A stretch of 64,000 nt of DNA from positions 1 to 64,000 of the forward strand of contig NZ_CP107900.1 of assembly GCF_036013915.1 (NCBI RefSeq). The letters run 5' to 3'. The position numbers and the translations under genes were made by a program. The notes beneath the pieces were generated by a model. It did no database searches and was not told the origin of the DNA. It saw only the letters and a list, made by a program, of their open reading frames with translations. This DNA is from Streptomyces sp. NBC_00464 (GTDB taxonomy: Bacteria; Actinomycetota; Actinomycetes; Streptomycetales; Streptomycetaceae). How positions within the stretch are numbered: the stretch's first letter is position 1; every line of letters starts with the position of its first letter. This document shows, piece by piece, positions 32,758 to 41,554 of this stretch.

Positions 32758-33647
32758 TCCCCCTGCAAGCCGTCCTTCCCGCAGCCGCAGCCGGCGCCCT
32801 GATCGGCCTCGCCGTACGGGCTGCCTGGCCGGCCAAGCCCGACCTTTCCTCCGTACTGGACCGGCTCGACGTCAGCAAGACCCAAGCCGCGCTGCCGTCC
32901 GCAGCTCCCACCCTCACCAACTCGCTGAGCGAACGCGTCGGCAACCGGCTGCTCGGTGAACTCGGCGGCCGGATCGCCCTGCCACTCAGGGACCTGAACC
33001 TGCTGCGGATCAGCCCGGCCGAACACCTGGGCAAACGCGTGCTGTTCTCCCTGTACGGACTGCTGCTCCCCCAGCTGATGCAGGCCCTGCTCGCGCTGGC
33101 CGGGGCAGCGTTCTCCTTCACCATCCCGCTCGTCGTCTCGCTCGCCCTGGCTGCCCTGTTCTGGTTCCTGCCGGGCCGGGAGGTCGCCCGGAACGCAGCA
33201 GCTGCTCGCCTCGTGGTCCGGCACGCTGCCGCGTCCTACCTGGAGCGCGTCGCGCTGGCTCGGATCGCGAACTCAGGCGCAGCCCAGTCCCTGACCGAAA
33301 CCGCGGAAGTCGGCGACGGCTGGATCTTCGTCAGGATGCGGCAGGTCTTCCACCAGGCCGACCTCGCCGGCGTCACCGTGTGGGACGCCCTCAAGCAGCT
33401 CGGCGACGAGCTCGACATTCCCGAACTCACCCGGCCCGCCGACACCCTGGCCCTCGCAGGAGACGGCGCAGCCGTCTACGCAACCCTGCAGGCCCAGGCG
33501 CGACAGCTGCGGATCGCGATGCTGTCCGACGCCAAGGCGCAAGCCAACGAGGCGTCGGCGGCCATGGTCCTGCCCGTCACGTTCGGCGTCGTCCTCATGC
33601 TCGTCTTCGTCATGATCCCCCTCACCTTCACCATTCTCGTCAGCTGA
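32754..33647 (+). CDS. TadC-like pilus platform membrane protein
   Basis: 297 residues from GTG 32754 (GTGA overlap). Membrane helices near the N-terminus and at about 100-145 (LLLPQLMQALLALAGAAFSFTIPLVVSLALAALFWFL), a cytoplasmic F-domain (ASYLERVALARIANSGAAQSLTETAEVGDGW ... GVTVWDALKQLGDELDIPEL) and a final helix (VMLPVTFGVVLMLVFVMIPLTFTI-type). Partner of TadB in the Flp pilus machine. Downstream GGAGGA belongs to the pilin gene. Confidence 0.88.
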   Translation: MIPLQAVLPAAAAGALIGLAVRAAWPAKPDLSSVLDRLDVSKTQAALPSAAPTLTNSLSERVGNRLLGELGGRIALPLRDLNLLRISPAEHLGKRVLFSLYGLLLPQLMQALLALAGAAFSFTIPLVVSLALAALFWFLPGREVARNAAAARLVVRHAAASYLERVALARIANSGAAQSLTETAEVGDGWIFVRMRQVFHQADLAGVTVWDALKQLGDELDIPELTRPADTLALAGDGAAVYATLQAQARQLRIAMLSDAKAQANEASAAMVLPVTFGVVLMLVFVMIPLTFTILVS

Positions 33648-33664
33648 TCCGGAGGACATAGACC

Positions 33665-33853
33665 GTGAACATCGAAGCGCTCACCCTGCTGCTCAAGGCC
33701 CACTGGTACCGGCTGAAGACCGCCCGAGACGAAGGCCAGGGCACCACCGAAGTTGCCGTGATCACCGCCGTCGTCATCGTCGTGGCCGCCGGAGTCGCCC
33801 TGGCCATCAAGACGAAGGTGGCCGAGAAGGTCGGCATCATCAGCGGCGGATGA
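33665..33853 (+). CDS. Flp-type prepilin
   Basis: 62 residues from GTG 33665, with GGAGGA 10 bases upstream. A positively charged leader (KAHWYRLKTARDEG) is followed by the cleavage region: cutting after Gly24 would leave Glu at position +5 (Q-G-T-T-E), as in type IVb/Flp prepilins, then a hydrophobic helix (VAVITAVVIVVAAGVALAI) and a short charged tail. This is the major pilin candidate of the locus. No prepilin peptidase gene was found in the window, so processing must rely on an enzyme elsewhere. Its stop overlaps an ATG of the next frame. Confidence 0.85.
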   Translation: MNIEALTLLLKAHWYRLKTARDEGQGTTEVAVITAVVIVVAAGVALAIKTKVAEKVGIISGG

Positions 33854-33900
33854 CCGAGCACCGTATCCACCCGCCATCACCCGATGAAGAGGAACCGTCA

Positions 33901-34587
33901 GTGATCCGAGTCCCGAGTTCCCGGACCGCCAGGCTGGCCGCGTATTCGACGGTCGTCTTGCTGACGGCTGTCCTGGCATGCGGATGCGGCACGCAGAGCG
34001 CCCCTCCGGCACCGGCAGGGAAGCGATCCACCGCTGAAGGCAAAGCGAGCGCGCCGCCCGCACCCCGCGTGCTGGGCACCCGTCAGCTGGAAGCGGCCCT
34101 GCCCGACCAGTTCAGTATTCCGGCGGACCTGGACGAGCCCCGTGACCGCAGGGCGTGGGACACCTTGGATGCCACGTACTGCCAGTCCGAGGACTGGCCG
34201 GATCAGTGGTGTGGTGAGGCGCTCGCCGTAGGGATGGCGGGGTTCACGAACCTTGAGGATCAAGAATTGGTGATCCGGCTCATTTCCTTCTCCAACAGCA
34301 CGACTGCTGCCCGCTTGTTCCAAGGCGAGGGGACGGTGGACGAGGTGGGCGAGAACCCGCCTGGTGACGAGATCGACGGCTTCGAGATCGAGCAGCCGGA
34401 CGGTGCGCCGACCTGGGGCGGCAAGGGAATCAACGTGCGGCAGGGCGCCGTCATCGCGAAAATCCAGTACACGTGGAAGGCCGGCACGGCGATCCCTTCC
34501 GACCGGCTTCGGTCTCTCACCGCCATGGTCGTCCAGCGCATTCAGCAGGCACAGGCCGGTAAGCCATCGACGGCCTCAGCCCAATGA
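33901..34587 (+). CDS. lipoprotein of the Tad block
   Basis: 228 residues from GTG 33901, chosen because GAGGAA lies upstream and the resulting leader (MIRVPSSRTARLAAY) is basic; the ATG at 33850 would overlap the pilin stop but add an acidic DEEE stretch ahead of the signal. Lipobox V-L-A-C precedes a Ser/Pro/Ala linker. The folded part (RQLEAALPDQFSIPADLDEP ... RLISFSNSTTAARLFQGEG ... INVRQGAVIAKIQYTW) resembles the surface sensor-like lipoproteins of actinobacteria. Four Cys include an exported-domain pair (ATYCQSEDWPDQWC). Confidence 0.78.
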   Translation: MIRVPSSRTARLAAYSTVVLLTAVLACGCGTQSAPPAPAGKRSTAEGKASAPPAPRVLGTRQLEAALPDQFSIPADLDEPRDRRAWDTLDATYCQSEDWPDQWCGEALAVGMAGFTNLEDQELVIRLISFSNSTTAARLFQGEGTVDEVGENPPGDEIDGFEIEQPDGAPTWGGKGINVRQGAVIAKIQYTWKAGTAIPSDRLRSLTAMVVQRIQQAQAGKPSTASAQ

Positions 34588-34616
34588 ACCACGGACACAG
34601 GGGCCGAGGAGAAGCG

Positions 34617-35036
34617 ATGGTGAACCGCACCAGAAGGCGCCGATCTGCACGCTTTCCCCGACGGCAGCGTGGCGACCGCGGGTTCGCGAGCGTCGAGTTC
34701 GCGGTGCTGGCGCTGGTGGTGCTGGGACTGGTCTTCACCACCATCCAGGTCGGCCTGTACTTCCATGCCCGCAAGGTGGCCCAGTCCGCGGCACGTCACG
34801 GTGTCGAGGCGGGGCGGGCCTTCGGCTCCGGCGAGGGTGACGGTGTTGCCGAGGCGCAGTCCTTCCTCGCCCGGTTCGGGGGAAGCGTCCGCGGCGCGAG
34901 CGTGTCCTCGGCGGGCAGTACTGCCGAAGAGGTCCGCATCACCGTGCGCGGCAGCGTCGCCACGCTCGTCCCCGGACTGGAGCTCCACGTCACCCAGCAC
35001 GCCAACGCGCCCGTCGAACGCTGGACCAATCCGTGA
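34617..35036 (+). CDS. TadE-like pseudopilin
   Basis: 139 residues from ATG 34617, which has the clear site GAGGAGAA; an ATG at 34584 would overlap the previous stop and add 11 residues. Basic leader (RTRRRRSARFPRRQRGDRG), then F-A-S-V-E-F-A-V-L-A-L-V-V-L-G-L, with Glu at +5 after the Gly as in TadE pseudopilins, and a C-terminal domain with a heptad-like Ala/Arg helix (KVAQSAARHGVEAGRAF). Minor pilin of the Flp system. GTGA overlap with the next gene. Confidence 0.85.
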   Translation: MVNRTRRRRSARFPRRQRGDRGFASVEFAVLALVVLGLVFTTIQVGLYFHARKVAQSAARHGVEAGRAFGSGEGDGVAEAQSFLARFGGSVRGASVSSAGSTAEEVRITVRGSVATLVPGLELHVTQHANAPVERWTNP

Positions 35037-35491
35037 CCGCCCGCACGCAACACCGCCGGCTCCGAGCCGCTCTGCGTCGTGACCGGGGCAGTTACGCCGT
35101 GGAAACTGCGGTTCTCGCCCCGGTGATGATCGCGTTGCTGCTGCTGATGGTGGCGTTCGGCCGGGTGACCGACGCCGATGGTGCCGTGGACTCCGCCGCC
35201 CGTGCCGCTGCCCGCGCCGCCTCCCTGGAACGCGACGCCGGCAGCGCCCAGACCAAGGCGCAGGCCGCGGCCTCGCGCAGTCTGGAGGGGGAGGGCATTA
35301 CGTGCCGGACGTCCAGTGTGACGGTGGACACTGCGGGCTACTCGCTCGATATCGGGGCCGACGCCAACGTCACGGCGACGATCGCCTGTACCGCGGACCT
35401 GTCCGACATCGGTCTGCCCGGCCTGCCCGGCAGCAAGACGCTCCGCGCATCGTGGACCAGCCCGATCGACACCTACCGGGGGCGTCAATGA
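35033..35491 (+). CDS. TadE-like pseudopilin
   Basis: 152 residues from GTG 35033. Leader RRLRAALRRDRG, then S-Y-A-V-E-T-A-V-L-A-P-V-M-I with Glu at +5 after Gly, followed by the helix VDSAARAAARAASLERDAGSAQTKAQAAAS and a strand domain containing two Cys (GITCRTSS, ATIACTADLS), which could form a disulfide. A second TadE-type minor pilin, coupled at both ends by 4-bp overlaps. Confidence 0.85.
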   Translation: MTARTQHRRLRAALRRDRGSYAVETAVLAPVMIALLLLMVAFGRVTDADGAVDSAARAAARAASLERDAGSAQTKAQAAASRSLEGEGITCRTSSVTVDTAGYSLDIGADANVTATIACTADLSDIGLPGLPGSKTLRASWTSPIDTYRGRQ

Positions 35492-35943
35492 TCCGCCGAC
35501 TCCACCAGCAAACGATCGCGCGGCACAGGGCACGGGGACGGCGTGACCGCGGCTCCATGTCGGTGTTCTTCGCCCTGACGACAATCGCCATCCTGATGGT
35601 GATGGGCCTGCTGGTCGACGGCGGCGGCGCCCTGAACGCCGGCAACCGAGCCACCTCCCTCGCCCAGGAAGCCGCCCGCACCGCCGGCCAGCAACTCGAT
35701 CCCGCCCAGGCCATCGAAGGCACCGCCATCACCATCGACCCGGACGCCGCCATCGGCGCAGTCCAGGACTACCTCGCCGCAGCCAACGTCCAGGGCGAGG
35801 TCAGCATCAGCGACAACGGCCAGACGCTCCACGTCACCGTCCACGACAGCTACACCGCCCACTTCGCCCAGTTCATCGGCATGGCAACGATCAACGTCAC
35901 CGGCACTGCCACGGCCCATCTGCAGACCCAAGCTGGAGGCTGA
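35488..35943 (+). CDS. TadG-like pilus protein
   Basis: 151 residues from ATG 35488. Leader RHRARGRRDRGSMSV, then a hydrophobic segment (FFALTTIAILMVMGLLVDGGG) in which Phe replaces the +5 Glu, as in TadG-type proteins, and the typical GNRATSLAQEAARTAGQQLD helix. The exported part is short and strand-rich, ending HFAQFIGMATINVTGTATAHL. Third pilin-like gene of the set; together with the two TadE-like proteins it would prime or cap the pilus. It lies 5 bp before the next gene. Confidence 0.82.
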   Translation: MIRRLHQQTIARHRARGRRDRGSMSVFFALTTIAILMVMGLLVDGGGALNAGNRATSLAQEAARTAGQQLDPAQAIEGTAITIDPDAAIGAVQDYLAAANVQGEVSISDNGQTLHVTVHDSYTAHFAQFIGMATINVTGTATAHLQTQAGG

Positions 35944-35948
35944 TCCCC

Positions 35949-38900
35949 ATGGCCCACCGAACCCCCGCCCCGCTGCGCGCCGTCGGCGCCCTGTTGCGGG
36001 CACTGCTCGGCCTGGCCCTCCTGGCGGCCCTGGTCGGCGGCGCGCCGTATCTGCTGCTCAAGGTCGGCCACCAGCCGGCTGAGCTTTCCGGCGGCCTGGA
36101 CCTGCTGACCCAGCAGGATGACGGGTCGTTGTTCCTCGTGGTCCTGACCTGTATCGGCTGGGTGGCATGGGCGGCGTTCGCGTTGTCCGTCCTGGTCGAG
36201 ATCGTGGCTGTGCTGCGCCGCCGCTCCGCACCGCGCATCAGAGGTCTGGGCGGGATGCAGTCCCTGGCCGGCGCCCTGATCGGTGGGATCGTGCTGCTCG
36301 CCCCGACCGTCGCCTCCGCCGCCACGGTCACGCCCGCAGTCGCCGCAACCGCGACTCACAACACTGGGCAGGACGCCGCAGGCGTATCGGCGAAGCACGA
36401 GAGCACACACCCGGACGTGGCAGGGCTGCGGCACACCGTCACCTCGGTCACGGAGTCACCGTGGGAGCTCGCGCAGGCGTATCTCGGCAGCGGGCCTCGG
36501 TGGAAGGACATTGCCGCTCTCAACCCCGGTATCCCCGAACTCGCCGCCGGCGACCAGTACCTGCCCAAGGGTGCGGTCATCACGCTGCCTGCCGACGCAC
36601 GGCGTCCCACCGCAGCCGACACCGCTCAAGCCTCCTCCGCCGCCGCCGCCAAGGCAGCAGGCCCCACGGCCGGGGCACCGGACAACGCAGACGCATCTCA
36701 GACGTCTTACACCGTCCGGCCGGGCGACTACCTGTCAAAGATCGCCGAGGACGAGCTCGGTGACGGGGACCGGTGGCCCGAGCTGTACGACGCGAACCGG
36801 GGCACACAGCAGCCATACGGGCAGGTCTTCGACGATCCCGACCGGATCTATCCGGGCCAGGAACTCGCGCTGCCCGGCAGCGCCCAGCACACCGGAACCG
36901 CCCCAGAGGTGAAGCACCCCGGCTCCGGTTCCGGCTCTGCCGAGAAGGCGCCCACCCGCGACGATCACAAGGTCTCAGCGCCGCCCAAGGGGGACGCTCC
37001 ATCGCCGTCGCGATCGGCCCCGGTATCCGTATCACCGTCAACTGCCGTGCCCTCCCCCAGCCGCACGGTGGCGCCCTCCCCGACCGTGACGCCCGCACCC
37101 GACACGCAGACGGCGGCGCCCGGCACACCGACGCCCTCGACCGGCTCCGCCGCAGAGGACCAGCAGACGACGACCGGGATGCGGGCCGGCATGATCGGGC
37201 TGGGAGCCACCGGGGTCCTGGCCGCCGGGCTCGTGGGCTCCCTGGCCACCCGGCGGATCCTGCAGCAGCGCCGCCGACGTCGCGGCCACCGGATCCCGAT
37301 GCCCTCCGGCCAGAGCGCCCGCACAGAAATCGCGCTGCGCAGCGCGGACGCCGGCGTGGAACTGGCGGTGCTGGACCGTGCGCTGCGGACCGCGGCCGCC
37401 GCCCTCGCCGAGGAAGGCCGGCCTCTGCCGACGCTGGCCGCGGTGCAGCTCGGCACCGAAGGGGTCCGGCTGCACCTGGGCTCCCCCGTCCCGGCGGTCG
37501 CCCCGTTCACCACTGACCCGTCGCAGAGCACGGTGTGGTGGTGCCCGGCGGATTCCGGCGAGCTGCTGCCCTCCGATGAGAGCCGGGAAGTCGACCCGCC
37601 CTATCCGGGACTGCTCGCGCTGGGCGAGGACGACCAGGGCGCGATCGTGCTCGTCGACCTCGAACACATCCGCGCGCTCCACCTCACCGGCGGGCTGCGC
37701 AATGAAGTCCTGCGGACCCTCGCGCTGACGCTGACGCTCTCACCGCTTGCCGAACAGCTCGACATCGCGGTCGCCGGAGAGGAAACCGCCCCCGGACTGG
37801 CGATGCTGGACAGCGACCGGGTCACCCCGCACCCGGACCTGAACAGCGCTGTACGGGCGCTGCAAGCTCATCACGCGGAACAGCAGCGGGCCCTGGACGC
37901 GCTCGGTGACGGGGGCGGCCTGTCGTTGGGTCATGGGGCGGAGGCTGGAGAACTGTGGCCGCTGGTCGTCGTGGCAGATCTGGATTCCTGCCCGGCTCCC
38001 GAGGGAACGCGGAGGGCCCTGTGGGAGGTGCTGGGGCAGCAGCTGCGGTCAGCGGTGGCCGTGGTCACGAGCAGCACCGTCGTGCCGGAGGGCGCCGGCA
38101 TGGCGTGGTCGGTGGACACCGATCTGCCGTACGTCACCGTTCCGGGCACATCGGTTCGTGTCGCGCTGTCGGTGTGCTCCGATGCCGAGTACGCCGACAT
38201 CCTGGATGTCGCGCTCACCGCGGATGCACCCGGCGACGTACCCGCCCCCGTGCACGAGCCGGCCCCGGCTGCGGAGCCGGTGGAGAGCCGCGGCTCCGTC
38301 TCCGTGCCCCTCCCGGAGCCGAAGGCCTCTCCCGTCCACGGCGATGCAGGGGTTGTGCGCAAGCCGGGGCTGATGGCTGCACTCGCCGATCTGGACGACG
38401 GCTCCGACACCGACGATGCAGAGCACCCGACTCCTCCACCCGTCGACGAGGAAGGTGCGCCCAGACCGGAACCGCTGCCTACCGCATCGTCATCGCCCGG
38501 AGCGCCTGTACTGCCGGCGCTGTCCAGCGCTGTTCCCTGGGTCAATTCGCGGATCCCGGTACCCGCCGACCCTCAAGACGGCACGACCGCGGCCACCGCG
38601 GCCCTCCCGCTTCCCGAGCAGACAGGCAAGCCTGCCCCTGCCGACAGCCCGGACCGCCCGCTGGTGCAGCTCCTGGGGGCTGTCGATCTCCTCGGCGCCC
38701 GCGGCACCATCAAGTCCAACCGCCGGACACTCGCGCTGGAGATGACGGCCTGGCTGGTGGTCCACCCCGGAGCCAACCACCACCAGCTCGACGAGGTCCT
38801 CGCACCCGGCGGACACGTCACCCGCGATACACGCAACACCCGCCTCGGCGACGTCCGCCGGTGGCTCGGCATGGACGACCAGGGAAACAAGCACCTACCC

Positions 38901-39377
38901 CACGTGAGCGCCCAGCCCGACAAGCTCTACCGCCTCGCTGGCGTGGACTGCGACTGGAGCCGGTTCCAGGAACTCGTCCACGCCAGCCGGACCGTCGACG
39001 ACCCGGATAGCAAGCTGCTGCTGCGCCAGGCACTGGAGCTTGTTCACGGCCGGCCCTTCTCAGGAATCCCTTCACGCCGCTACGCGTGGGCGGAATCCCT
39101 GGCCCAGGAAATGGTCTCCGCGATCGTCGACGCCGCCGACGAACTCGCCGAGGGATACCTGGAGCGCGGCGAGGCACGCAACGCCCTGTGGGCAGCTACC
39201 CGAGGCCTGACCGTCGCACGGGAAATGGAGTGCCTGTGGCGTCACAAGTTCCGGGCCCTGTCCCTGCTCGGTGAAGACGCCGCGCTCGAATCGTCAATCC
39301 GGCAGCTCGACGAACTGCTCCTGGAGCTGGGTTCGTCCATGGACGAGGAGACCGAACAGGTCCTGCGGGTGCTGTAG
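35949..39377 (+). CDS. LysM and BTAD domain multi-span regulator-like protein
   Basis: 1142 residues. Two N-terminal membrane helices (about 17-38 and 58-85), two LysM-like repeats (about 155-215, degenerate; about 250-315, SYTVRPGDYLSKIAEDELGD), a disordered Ser/Pro region, another membrane helix (about 415-440), then a long cytoplasmic part. The final 130 residues are a bacterial transcriptional activator domain (WSRFQELVHASRTVDDPDSKLLLRQALELVHGRPFSGI), preceded by a winged-helix-like segment (LLGAVDLLGARGTIKSNRRTLALEMTAWL). LysM facing the wall and BTAD inside suggest a sensor or structural hub linking peptidoglycan to the pilus apparatus. Such proteins close actinobacterial Tad loci; how they act is not known. 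Confidence 0.85.
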   Translation: MAHRTPAPLRAVGALLRALLGLALLAALVGGAPYLLLKVGHQPAELSGGLDLLTQQDDGSLFLVVLTCIGWVAWAAFALSVLVEIVAVLRRRSAPRIRGLGGMQSLAGALIGGIVLLAPTVASAATVTPAVAATATHNTGQDAAGVSAKHESTHPDVAGLRHTVTSVTESPWELAQAYLGSGPRWKDIAALNPGIPELAAGDQYLPKGAVITLPADARRPTAADTAQASSAAAAKAAGPTAGAPDNADASQTSYTVRPGDYLSKIAEDELGDGDRWPELYDANRGTQQPYGQVFDDPDRIYPGQELALPGSAQHTGTAPEVKHPGSGSGSAEKAPTRDDHKVSAPPKGDAPSPSRSAPVSVSPSTAVPSPSRTVAPSPTVTPAPDTQTAAPGTPTPSTGSAAEDQQTTTGMRAGMIGLGATGVLAAGLVGSLATRRILQQRRRRRGHRIPMPSGQSARTEIALRSADAGVELAVLDRALRTAAAALAEEGRPLPTLAAVQLGTEGVRLHLGSPVPAVAPFTTDPSQSTVWWCPADSGELLPSDESREVDPPYPGLLALGEDDQGAIVLVDLEHIRALHLTGGLRNEVLRTLALTLTLSPLAEQLDIAVAGEETAPGLAMLDSDRVTPHPDLNSAVRALQAHHAEQQRALDALGDGGGLSLGHGAEAGELWPLVVVADLDSCPAPEGTRRALWEVLGQQLRSAVAVVTSSTVVPEGAGMAWSVDTDLPYVTVPGTSVRVALSVCSDAEYADILDVALTADAPGDVPAPVHEPAPAAEPVESRGSVSVPLPEPKASPVHGDAGVVRKPGLMAALADLDDGSDTDDAEHPTPPPVDEEGAPRPEPLPTASSSPGAPVLPALSSAVPWVNSRIPVPADPQDGTTAATAALPLPEQTGKPAPADSPDRPLVQLLGAVDLLGARGTIKSNRRTLALEMTAWLVVHPGANHHQLDEVLAPGGHVTRDTRNTRLGDVRRWLGMDDQGNKHLPHVSAQPDKLYRLAGVDCDWSRFQELVHASRTVDDPDSKLLLRQALELVHGRPFSGIPSRRYAWAESLAQEMVSAIVDAADELAEGYLERGEARNALWAATRGLTVAREMECLWRHKFRALSLLGEDAALESSIRQLDELLLELGSSMDEETEQVLRVL

Positions 39378-39438
39378 GCCGACCATCGACCATCAGTGCA
39401 CCCGATTTCCCGGGCATGCGATGCCGGCGGCCGTGGCC

Positions 39439-39720
39439 TCACGCTGTCTTCCTCCGCGATTTGCTGGCTTCGCGCTCCTCGGATGCTTGAGCCAGCCATC
39501 CGGGGTGGGCCTTGTTGATGAGGTCTCGAAGGTGTTGGACGTTCATGCCCGCCTCCCGAGCAACGGCGGAGACGTGACCGTATTTGGTCGAGGTCATCGC
39601 TGCGGTGATGGCCGCCTCGTACAGCTGAGCCTTGCAGTCGTTGGCAGCTTTCTCTGCCTTGTCGACTCGTTTCCGAAGCTCTGTGAAATCCGGTTCGCTC
39701 ATGAGACGAGGATGACACAC
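39439..39720 (-). CDS. small helix-turn-helix-like protein
   Basis: About 87-93 residues. The frame opens at GTG 39720; an ATG at 39702 (M-S-E-P-D-F) is equally possible, and neither has a convincing ribosome-binding site. The N-terminal half is a charged helix (ELRKRVDKAEKAANDCKAQLYEAAITAAM), followed by the HTH-like SAVAREAGMNVQHLRDLINKAHP and a basic tail. A DNA-binding role is likely. The 27-bp operator-like motif lies immediately upstream, nine bases before the GTG, so it may be autoregulated. Confidence 0.72.
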   Translation of the reverse strand: MCHPRLMSEPDFTELRKRVDKAEKAANDCKAQLYEAAITAAMTSTKYGHVSAVAREAGMNVQHLRDLINKAHPGWLAQASEEREASKSRRKTA

Positions 39721-39728
39721 CCACTACT

Positions 39729-39755
39729 CAACTTCAAGTTTCACTTAAAGTTGAC
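39729..39755. promoter_or_regulatory. 27-bp operator-like motif, copy B
   Basis: It begins CAACTTCAAGTTTCAC and ends AAGTTGAC; 21 of 27 bases match copy A at 9557-9583. The AACTT/AAGTT half-sites are palindromic (AACTTCAAGTT). It lies directly in front of the HTH-like gene at 39720 and about 220 bp before the XRE regulator at 39979. Confidence 0.6.
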
Positions 39756-39978
39756 TGTCATCCTTCGTGCCCTCTCCAGCATTTGGACGGGACAGAACTG
39801 CCCCTCACCACCACACGGAAGAGGTCCGCCGATCCGCCTGCGGGGGCGACCAGTTCACCGGCATCGACGACCAGAAGATCCGGGCCTGGCCACCCAAGGA
39901 ATGGACAGACCACACAAACCCAGAGACGGCGGAACGGCAGTACCGTGGAAGGCCACTTCTCGCGCGCGGGGGCACGAC

Positions 39979-41196
39979 ATGCACGACGACGACGGCACGG
40001 ACATCGGTACCCGAGTACGGACGCTGCGGGAATTCCGGGACCTGACGCAGGAGGGCCTTGCGGCTCGGGCCGGTGTCTCCGTCGACACCGTCCGAAAACT
40101 GGAGCAGGGCGCGCGGACGAGTGCGCGGATCACGACCCTGCGCCGCCTCGCTGCCTCGCTGGATGTCCAGCTGGAGCGGCTGGTGGGGACGCCGACGGTC
40201 ACGCAGCGCCTCTCCGAGCCCGGCGGCGGACTCCTCGCACTGCGGGACGCGATCCAGGACCCCGGCGGCCTGCCGGGGATGGAGGAACCCGACCTGGAGG
40301 ACCCTCCCCCGCCGGCGGAATGGACCGTCCAGGTCAAGGCCGCTACCGCCCTGTACTGGAAGGGCGCCTACTCCGAACTCGCGGAAGTACTACCTCTGCT
40401 GCTGCGCGACGGACGGGCCGTCACCCGGGATCACGACACCGCCCCGGTATGGCAGGGCCTCGCCCTCGCCTATCAGCTCGCGGCGTCGCTCTCCACCCAG
40501 GCCGGTCATCCGGACTGGGCATACACGGCAGTCGAGCGTCAGCTCACCGCAGCCGGCCGCGCCTCCGACGCCCTGATGGCGGGCATGGCGGTATCCACCC
40601 TGTCGTGGGTACTGCTGCGCCAGGGCCGGTGGGAGCAGGCCCAGGCGGTCGCGGAGCGTCGGGCGGACGAGCTGGAGCCCTCACTGCGCAGGGGTGAGCC
40701 GGACCATCTGGCGGTGTACGGGAATCTGCTGATCGCGGCCGCGACGCCGGCCGCCCGGCGCGACCGGTTCGACGAGGCGATGCAGCTACTCACCGTGGCG
40801 GAGGCCGCGGCGACCCGGTCCGGCCCCGTCCGCGCCTACGGGAGCGCGTTCTCCGTGACGGACGTCCGGACGCAGCGGGTCAACATCGCGCTCGCGGGCG
40901 GCACGGGCCACCCGGCCGAGGCACTCGACGCGGCGGCCGATGTCGACGTCTCCGCGATCACCCGGCCCGTGCACTCCGCCTCTCACCGGCTCGACGTCGC
41001 ACAGGCCCGGCATCAGACCGGCGACAGCGCCGGCGCTCTGGCCCAGATCCTGGAGGTCGAGGCGGACCAGCCGGAATGGATCCGCTACCAGACGCTCGCC
41101 GCGTCCACGGTCCGGGAGATGCTGGAGACGGAGCGCCGCCGTAATGCGACGCTCCGCCGGCTCGCAGCGCGTCTCGGTGTCGACCCGTCGCTGTAG
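39979..41196 (+). CDS. XRE-family regulator with TPR-like region
   Basis: 405 residues from ATG 39979. HTH at about 9-65 (IGTRVRTLREFRDLTQEGLAARAGVSVDTVRKLEQG), ending with SLDVQLERLVG. The remainder is helical-repeat, TPR-like (ALYWKGAYSELAEVLPLLLRDG, LAYQLAASLSTQAGHPDWAYTAV, EALDAAADVDVSAITRPVHSAS). This is the domain plan of Streptomyces multi-domain XRE regulators. It precedes, in the same direction, a run of four tiny genes that it may control. No signal peptide or membrane segment. Confidence 0.87.
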   Translation: MHDDDGTDIGTRVRTLREFRDLTQEGLAARAGVSVDTVRKLEQGARTSARITTLRRLAASLDVQLERLVGTPTVTQRLSEPGGGLLALRDAIQDPGGLPGMEEPDLEDPPPPAEWTVQVKAATALYWKGAYSELAEVLPLLLRDGRAVTRDHDTAPVWQGLALAYQLAASLSTQAGHPDWAYTAVERQLTAAGRASDALMAGMAVSTLSWVLLRQGRWEQAQAVAERRADELEPSLRRGEPDHLAVYGNLLIAAATPAARRDRFDEAMQLLTVAEAAATRSGPVRAYGSAFSVTDVRTQRVNIALAGGTGHPAEALDAAADVDVSAITRPVHSASHRLDVAQARHQTGDSAGALAQILEVEADQPEWIRYQTLAASTVREMLETERRRNATLRRLAARLGVDPSL

Positions 41197-41356
41197 GACG
41201 TGGCGTCCTACCCCGTGACGAAGCCCCCTTGGAGTGGTGGACACTGTCCCTGGTTGGTGACCCTGCGTGGAGGTACGGTCACACCCATGCAGGCCGGGTT
41301 CCCGTCCCCCGTCGGGGGCCCGGCCCGCTCCCAACCCTGACCGTCGGGGGTCACTC

Positions 41357-41554
41357 ATGTCCGACACCACCGCACACACCCACGTCGTGCCACCGGTGAC
41401 AGAGCTGTCCGCCGCACAGCGGCGCGGCGCCTTATGCGTGTGGTGCGCCTCCGGCCTGCCGCCCGGAACCGCCCACAGCCTCGGCGAACTCCCCACACCA
41501 GACGGCGCGTTGATGTATCCGCGGTGCTGCGAGCGATGCTGGAGGACGCGCTGA
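41357..41554 (+). CDS. Cys-rich small protein
   Basis: 65 residues from ATG 41357. Contains C-V-W-C (residues about 27-30) and C-C-E-R-C near the end, so it probably binds one zinc as a ribbon. A GC hairpin (about 41303-41320, CCCCCGTCGGGGG) lies 40 bp upstream. Its stop shares one base with the next ATG (TGATG). No named family; first of a four-gene run behind the XRE regulator. Confidence 0.7.
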   Translation: MSDTTAHTHVVPPVTELSAAQRRGALCVWCASGLPPGTAHSLGELPTPDGALMYPRCCERCWRTR

